From Bacteroidia bacterium (GTDB lineage Bacteria > Bacteroidota > Bacteroidia > JAESSM01 > NORP286): a DNA stretch of 28,061 bases. Positions 23,283 to 28,061 of the stretch are shown here, in pieces. Made by a program: the position numbers and the translations under genes. The notes below the pieces were generated by a model that made no database searches, was not told the DNA's origin, and saw only the letters and a list, made by a program, of their open reading frames with translations. The first letter of the stretch is position 1. Every line of letters starts with the position of its first letter. The stretch is taken from positions 11,754 to 39,814 of the forward strand of contig JAESSM010000008.1 of assembly GCA_016764115.1 (NCBI GenBank), read 5' to 3'.

Positions 23283-23606
23283 ATGAAAAGAACACTATTA
23301 ATAACTGCACTATTTCTAGGATTTAGTGTAGTAGGATTTAGTCAAACAAGTGAAGAAGCTATCGTTGTTGATCAAAGGATGAAAGGGACAGTAATATTGT
23401 ATGATAGCCAACAAGGTCATGGATTTATTCTACCAGATGAATCGGGAAAAGATGTCTTTGTACATCAGAATGGATTAATTGATGAGATTAAAGAAGGTGA
23501 CGTTGTAGAATTTGAATTAGCGGAAGGTAAAAAAGGACTAAATGCTGTTAATGTAAAATTAGCTACATCGTTTTCTGAAGGCACGGATCAGGGTAGGAGA
23601 TTTTAA
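23283..23606 (+). CDS. Exported cold-shock-domain protein
   Basis: This 107-residue protein has a Sec signal peptide (MKRTLLITALFLGFSVVGFSQ, cleavage expected after SQ), followed at residue ~34 by a cold-shock domain: MKGTVILYDSQQGHGFILPDE, DVFVHQNGLIDEIKEGDVVEF, EGKKGLNAVNVKLA. RNP1 is QGHGFI (usual KGFGFI) and RNP2 is DVFVH. The Trp of the usual KWFN is replaced (VILYD). Cold-shock domains bind single-stranded nucleic acid in the cytoplasm, so a secreted copy is unusual. A short Ser/Gly/Arg tail follows. The ATG at 23283 is the only start compatible with the signal. It is followed by a strong terminator. The domain call is firm; the role is unknown. Confidence 0.85.
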   Translation: MKRTLLITALFLGFSVVGFSQTSEEAIVVDQRMKGTVILYDSQQGHGFILPDESGKDVFVHQNGLIDEIKEGDVVEFELAEGKKGLNAVNVKLATSFSEGTDQGRRF

Positions 23607-23656
23607 TTAATGCCTTCTAATTCAAGTAATTCGTCTATAATAAATGAAAAACGGTT

Positions 23657-23694
23657 AAAAACACCAAATAATTTTAATTATTTGGTGTTTTTTT
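23657..23694 (+). terminator. Strong terminator after the cold-shock gene
   Basis: AAACACCAAATAATT and AATTATTTGGTGTTT form a perfect 15-bp stem with a TT loop and a downstream T-run. It is nearly symmetric and could also act on the opposite strand. Confidence 0.85.
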
Positions 23695-23754
23695 ATGTCC
23701 TGCTGACGGCAACGTCTAATATTTTTCCTTTCTAATCTGTTACTCCTTTGCTCA

Positions 23755-23844
23755 AAGTGCTAAAGTGCTAAACTTTCTAATTGTTAGCATAGTAGCGATA
23801 TGTAAAACACTAAGAGTGCAATTCTTTAGCACTTCGTCACTGCC
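23755..23844. repeat. Hairpin repeat copy B
   Basis: AAGTGCTAAAG (23755-23765) and CTTTAGCACTT (23824-23834) form a perfect 11-bp stem around a 58-nt loop with TTGTTAGCAT (23781-23790) and GTAAAACACTAAGAGTGCAATT, and GTCACTGCC follows. Compared with copy A the stem has changed one G-C pair to A-T on both arms. Confidence 0.7.
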
Positions 23845-23998
23845 ATTGTAATATCCCACAGTGTAATTACTGACTTCCCAACTAATACATCCTCTGTTTG
23901 GTTTTTGCTAAGTTTACTTTACCTCTTGAGACTATTAACATGAAGGAGATTTTGCTTTATCTACTAAATAACTACTATCTTAATGGCGTAAAAACTAC

Positions 23999-25912
23999 AT
24001 GGAGATTCAGGAATATATAGGGAGAGTTAACAAGCTGTACCAAACAGGTAGATCAACGGAACACAGTTATAGAGGGGACCTACAAAACTTGTTGGAATCT
24101 CTATCAACTGATATTCTGGTCACAAATGAACCATCCAGAATAGCTTGTGGTGCTCCTGACTACATTCTGACAAAAAAGGATATACCAGTTGGGTATGTTG
24201 AAGCCAAAGATGTCGGGGAAGATTTAGGACACAAAAAACACAAAGAGCAGTTTGAGCGTTATCGGTCTTCATTATCAAATTTGATAATTACTGACTATCT
24301 GGACTTTTGGCTTTATAAGGAAGGAGAATTTGTATCGTCCATTAATATTGCAACAATTCAAAATGGAAAAATAATTGGCAACCCAGAAAAGTATAGGGAG
24401 TTTGAAAATTTAATAGCCGATTTCAGTACATACATTGGGCAAACAATTAAATCAGCTGAAAAGCTATCTAAAATGATGGCTGGTAAAGCGAGGTTGGTGA
24501 AAGATGTTTTTCAAAGTGCCTTAGAAGAAGATATTAATGATGAATTAAATCCAGATACAGCTTTACAACAACAGTTCAATGCTTTTAAAGATGTTTTGCT
24601 TCATAATATTGAACCAAAAGACTTTGCAGATATATATGCTCAAACCATTGCTTATGGAATGTTTGCAGCAAGGCTGCATGATACTACGTTAGATGATTTT
24701 AGCAGACAGGAAGCGATGGAATTGATTCCAAAATCTAATCCATTTCTTCGTAAACTTTTCCAATATGTTGCTCTTGACCTTGATGACCGCCTAATATGGA
24801 TAGTTGATGCACTTGCAGATATTTTTCGTGCTACAAACCTTGAAGAGCTGTTAAAGGATTTTGGAAAAGCCAAACAACAGCATGATCCTATTATTCATTT
24901 TTATGAAACATTTCTGGCAGAATATGATCCGAAATTGAGAAAAAGCAGAGGTGTTTGGTACACGCCTGAGCCTGTTGTTAATTTCATTGTTCGAGCAGTG
25001 GATGATATTTTAAAATCTGAATTTGGTCTTAAAGATGGTTTAGCTGATAAGAGTAAAACAAAAATTAAAGTAAATGTGCCTACACATGATAAAAGATTTA
25101 TAAAGGAAGGGAAAAAAGGAATTGCAGAAATAGAACGGGAGGTACATAAAGTGCAAATACTTGACCCTGCTGCTGGTACTGGTACTTTTTTAGCGGAGAT
25201 AGTTAAGCACATCTACAAGAGGTTTGAAGGACAGCAAGGAATCTGGAGTCAATATGTAGAACGACATTTAATTCCTCGACTAAATGGTTTTGAGATTTTG
25301 ATGGCTTCTTATGCAATGGCACATTTAAAGCTAGATTTATTGCTAACTGAGACTGGGTACAAGCCACAAAAAGACCAACGGTTCAGAATTTACCTAACCA
25401 ACTCACTGGAAGAACATCATCCTGATACTGGAACTCTCTTTGCAGGTTGGTTAAGCAGTGAAGCAAATGAAGCCAACCACATTAAACGTGATATTCCAGT
25501 GATGTGTGTAATTGGAAACCCTCCTTATAGTGTAAGTAGTAATAATAAGAGTGATTGGATTGAAAAACTTACCAATGACTATAAAAAAGGTTTAATGGAG
25601 AGAAATATTCAACCACTTTCAGATGATTACATAAAATTCATACGTTTTGGGCAACATCATATTGATAAAAATGGAGAAGGAATTTTAGCCTATATTTCTA
25701 ATAATAGTTTTGTTAGCGGTGTGATTCATAGCCAAATGCGAAAGTCACTTATTAAATCTTTTAACAAAATATACATATATAATCTTCATGGTAGCTCAAA
25801 GACCAATGAAACTTCACCTGATGGTTCAAAGGATGAAAATGTATTTGATATTCAACAAGGCGTTAGCATCAATATATTCAGATTATGTTTACAGCTTGTT
25901 CTGCTGACATAA
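23999..25912 (+). pseudogene. Type-ISP-like restriction-modification enzyme, truncated C-terminus
   Basis: This frame of 637 residues carries an N-terminal PD-(D/E)xK nuclease region (GAPDYIL... VEAKDV, D54, E68, K70), a helical linker, and an N6-adenine methyltransferase core with motif I DPAAGTGTF (~residue 389) and motif IV NPPY (~505), ending in DIQQGVSINIF. Complete enzymes of this class run to about 1000 residues or more and continue with a target-recognition domain. Here the frame leaves the family at ~25882 into RLCLQLVLLT and stops. It probably lost its 3' half by deletion, so it should lack sequence recognition and be inactive as a restriction system. A related direct/inverted repeat sits at the junction (25885-25935). 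Confidence 0.75.
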
Positions 25913-25997
25913 TAGCTGATTATGTTAAGCTGTTTTGGTGTGCGCTGGCTAAAAGAAACATGTATTAGGGATAGTAGTTGTTTATATATAAAATGCG

Positions 25998-26014
25998 GGG
26001 AACCTTTTCCCTTT
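25998..26014 (+). terminator. Weak terminator-like hairpin
   Basis: GGGAA and TTCCC pair around CCTT and are followed by TTTTC. It lies in the ~250-bp gap after the truncated restriction-modification gene, a region with no coding frame I trust. Confidence 0.3.
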
Positions 26015-26162
26015 TCATTGGCAGGGGGTAGTTGCTGTTAGGAGAATCACAAGAACGACAATCAAACTGCTAAAAATTATATTGATTTTTTTATCATTTC
26101 TTCTCTTTGCTTTTCCTCAACTAATTCCCCATCTTTAGAATATCAAATTATCCTTGAATCCC

Positions 26163-28061
26163 ATGCTCAGGAAATCTTGTCTTTATCTTCTATTGCTACT
26201 CTTCTCTTTTGGAGAGGGGTATGGACAGGATCAGCATAAGATTGATTCCCTTACACATCTTTTACAAACAACAATTCAGGATACAACTAAAGTAAGTGCA
26301 TTAATAGGTCTTTCGGGGATATACTATTTATCTTATCCTGATACAGCCCTTGTGTTTTGTGAGAAGGCTCTACTCATTGCAGAAAAAGCAAATATTAAGG
26401 AAGCTTTGGCGGAGTGTTATGGAAACCTTGCATTTTTTGCTGAACAAAAAGGAGATATTTCAAAGGCGCTGGAATACAATTTTAAAAGTGTGGAAATATT
26501 TGAAGAATTAATTAAGGAAAAAAACCTTAGTGAAAATTTGGATAAAAAAGGATTGGCTACTGTTTATAATAATATTGGGCGTATCTATGATGATCAAGGG
26601 GAGATTGAGAAGGGGTTGGAATACTTCTTTTTGAGTTTAAAGATTAGAGAAGAGATTAAGGATAAAATAGGGATGGCTGAGTCTTATCATAATATTGGGT
26701 ATGTATTGTGTGAACTGGATAGTTTAGCCGAAGGAATGAGGTATTTGGAGTTGGGGTTGGGGTTGAAGAAAGAATCGGGGTATAAGGCGGGCGTGTCTGT
26801 TACTACTTCTTTAATTGGTGGCTGGCATCTCAGATATGGGAAAGTTGAGGATGCGCTGGAAAGTGGGTTGGAGGCTTTGGCTGTGGCGAGAGAGGTTGGG
26901 CATGTACAGTATATGAAAAGAGCAGCAAAGTTATTGAGTGAAATTTATAAAAAGCAAAGCAAGTTTGAAGATGCTCTTGCAATGTATGAACTGGAAATTC
27001 AAATGCGAGACAGCATCCTAAACGAAGAAAACACCAAAGCCACCATCCGCCAACAAATGAAATATGAATACGAAAAAGAACAAATACGCAAAGATCACGA
27101 AACAAAGGAAAAGACAAGAATTGAAGCAGAAGCAACATCAAGAAGAAACCAACTACACTACACAGGGATTGCCATTTGCCTATTGCTTATTGCATCGTTG
27201 GTAGCCATGCTAGGTTTCATTAAAGTAAGCCCCAAAGCAGCCGAAGGAATTATTTTTATAGCCTTCCTGATCTTCTTCGAGTTCATCTTAGTATGGTTAG
27301 ACCCCTACATAGAACAATGGACAGGCGGTGCGCCTGGGTACAAGTTGTTATTTAATGCTTTGTTAGCAGGGTGTATATTTCCTTTGCACCAATTTTTTGA
27401 AGGAAAATTACAGAAACGGTTGGTTAAGGTTGAACAAAAGAAGTTGAGTAAAACTCGTCCGCCCACTGGCGGAGGCGTTAAGCTGTTGATGTTTTTAGGG
27501 TTGGTTCTGTCGCACTCGTTTCTCTTTGGGCAGAGTTCAGGGGTGGATTCTCTTAACAAAGAACTTCAAAATCCGGATTTACCAAACACTACAAAAGCCA
27601 AAATCCTTGTAGAAATAACAGAACTTCTCTATCTACAATATCCCGACACAATGATTCCTCTTTGTCAAAAAGCCATTGAGATCGTTGATAAAAATTTACC
27701 TCATGCAAATCCACAAGAAAAAATTTCCTTTCTGGATACAAAAGCAAGTGCGTTGAATAATATTGGGTACATCTATTGGCAACAAGGGGATATTGAAAAT
27801 GGGTTGGAGTATTACTTTGAAAGTATGGGGATTCTTGAAGAATTTTTTTTACCTGAAATACAAAAAAAGTGGAAGGAAAATTTGGATGATCGGACTTTTT
27901 TAAAATCAGAAAAGTTGTTTAAAAAAGGATTGGCTTATGCTTATAATAATATTGGGTATATCTATGAGAAGCAAGGGGAGATTGATAAGGGGCTGGAATA
28001 CAGCTTTTTGAGTTTAAATATTAGAGAAGAGATCAAGGATAAAAATGGAATGGCTATGTCT
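26163..28061 (+). CDS. TPR-repeat membrane protein, fused tandem copies (partial)
   Basis: One frame is open from ATG 26163 to the window end (633 codons), with no stop. The first unit has a signal peptide (MLRKSCLYLLLLLFSFGEGYGQ), several tetratricopeptide repeats (NNIGRIYDDQGEIEKGLEYF and similar), a charged coiled coil and three transmembrane helices (LHYTGIAICLLLIASLVAM, GIIFIAFLIFFEFILVWL and YKLLFNALLAGCIF). A second unit begins in frame with an internal signal peptide at ATG 27489 (MFLGLVLSHSFLFGQ) and repeats the TPR pattern. The junction is a GC-rich palindrome (27458-27473). Proteins of this layout usually end in a LuxR, LytTR or kinase domain; here that end lies beyond the window. 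Either it is a genuine fusion, or two genes whose separating stop codon was lost. Confidence 0.75.
   Translation, partial: MLRKSCLYLLLLLFSFGEGYGQDQHKIDSLTHLLQTTIQDTTKVSALIGLSGIYYLSYPDTALVFCEKALLIAEKANIKEALAECYGNLAFFAEQKGDISKALEYNFKSVEIFEELIKEKNLSENLDKKGLATVYNNIGRIYDDQGEIEKGLEYFFLSLKIREEIKDKIGMAESYHNIGYVLCELDSLAEGMRYLELGLGLKKESGYKAGVSVTTSLIGGWHLRYGKVEDALESGLEALAVAREVGHVQYMKRAAKLLSEIYKKQSKFEDALAMYELEIQMRDSILNEENTKATIRQQMKYEYEKEQIRKDHETKEKTRIEAEATSRRNQLHYTGIAICLLLIASLVAMLGFIKVSPKAAEGIIFIAFLIFFEFILVWLDPYIEQWTGGAPGYKLLFNALLAGCIFPLHQFFEGKLQKRLVKVEQKKLSKTRPPTGGGVKLLMFLGLVLSHSFLFGQSSGVDSLNKELQNPDLPNTTKAKILVEITELLYLQYPDTMIPLCQKAIEIVDKNLPHANPQEKISFLDTKASALNNIGYIYWQQGDIENGLEYYFESMGILEEFFLPEIQKKWKENLDDRTFLKSEKLFKKGLAYAYNNIGYIYEKQGEIDKGLEYSFLSLNIREEIKDKNGMAMS
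26544..26684 (+). repeat. 141-bp direct repeat within the TPR gene, copy 1
   Basis: This 47-codon stretch (KKGLATVYNNIG... GMAES) is repeated in the same frame at 27921-28061 (KKGLAYAYNNIG... GMAMS) with no length change and most bases identical, showing that the two TPR units share ancestry. Confidence 0.8.
27458..27473. repeat. GC-rich palindrome at the TPR fusion point
   Basis: TCCGCC (27458-27463) pairs with GGCGGA (27468-27473) around a 4-nt loop. Such short palindromes are common between genes in Bacteroidota; here it is translated as RPPTGGG. Confidence 0.6.
27921..28061 (+). repeat. 141-bp direct repeat within the TPR gene, copy 2
   Basis: This is the second copy of the 47-codon TPR block at 26544-26684. 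It reaches the window edge, so its true right end is unknown. Confidence 0.8.

Larger units (their letters stand above)
23607..23998. other. Intergenic region with terminator and hairpin repeat B
   Basis: No gene is seen. It contains the terminator at 23657-23694 and hairpin repeat copy B at 23755-23844, then AT-rich sequence before the restriction-modification gene with a weak TAAGTTTA box that is one base off TAnnTTTG. Confidence 0.55.

Noticed and set aside
23999..25912. Complete, active restriction-modification system
   Set aside because: The frame leaves the family after DIQQGVSINIF and lacks a target-recognition domain, so it is listed as truncated.
26830..27559. Minus-strand frames opposite the TPR gene
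   Set aside because: The plus strand holds a long open frame with signal peptide, TPR and membrane segments; the minus frames are shadows.
1..28061. CRISPR array
   Set aside because: No set of regularly spaced short direct repeats was seen; the repeats present are isolated palindromes or single duplications.

Overview
The window looks like a low-GC Bacteroidota chromosome, probably Cytophagales-like. The signs are exported proteins cleaved after a Gln-containing motif, several promoters matching the Bacteroidota form TTG-N19-25-TAnnTTTG, a very large reg_prop/Y_Y_Y sensor kinase, DUF4258 and YqgE family proteins, and a widespread-looking palindromic intergenic repeat. I ran no searches; family names come from reading the translations.

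Left part (1-13852), mostly ordinary chromosome: an effector-binding lipoprotein cut by the window edge; an exported protein of unknown function with a possible cold-shock-like fold; an amidinotransferase/arginine-deiminase-superfamily hydrolase; a DUF4258-like membrane-anchored protein; a YqgE/AlgH protein; a MATE transporter followed closely by an NtrC-type regulator; a ~1470-residue membrane sensor histidine kinase whose gene ends 3 bp from the regulator in convergent orientation; a methylcrotonyl-CoA-carboxylase-like beta subunit; an exported thioredoxin-fold protein; and an outer-membrane beta-barrel protein.

Middle part (about 13880-22170), an accessory or mobile region: a 28-codon remnant resembling the start of a tyrosine recombinase, a possible replication-initiator-like protein, a multi-domain membrane protein bracketed by two different nested palindromic structures, a tyrosine recombinase, a divergent MerR-like regulator, a small protein and a large serine recombinase. 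The recombinase frame stops inside a 3' fragment of tRNA-His, which looks like an attachment site. The tRNA fragment is truncated on its right side, so a second element may begin there.

Right part (22170-28061) is also accessory. A long imperfect inverted repeat leads into two small exported proteins with almost identical signal peptides but unrelated mature parts; the second is a cold-shock domain behind a Sec signal. The pair is bracketed by two diverged copies of a hairpin repeat with identical 58-nt loops and a compensatory base-pair change. Then come a type-ISP-like restriction-modification gene lacking its 3' half, and a TPR protein open to the window edge in which two signal-peptide-plus-TPR units are fused in one frame.

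The most unusual signals are the exported cold-shock protein with its covarying flanking repeat, the nested palindromes around the 664-residue membrane protein, and the tRNA-His/recombinase junction.
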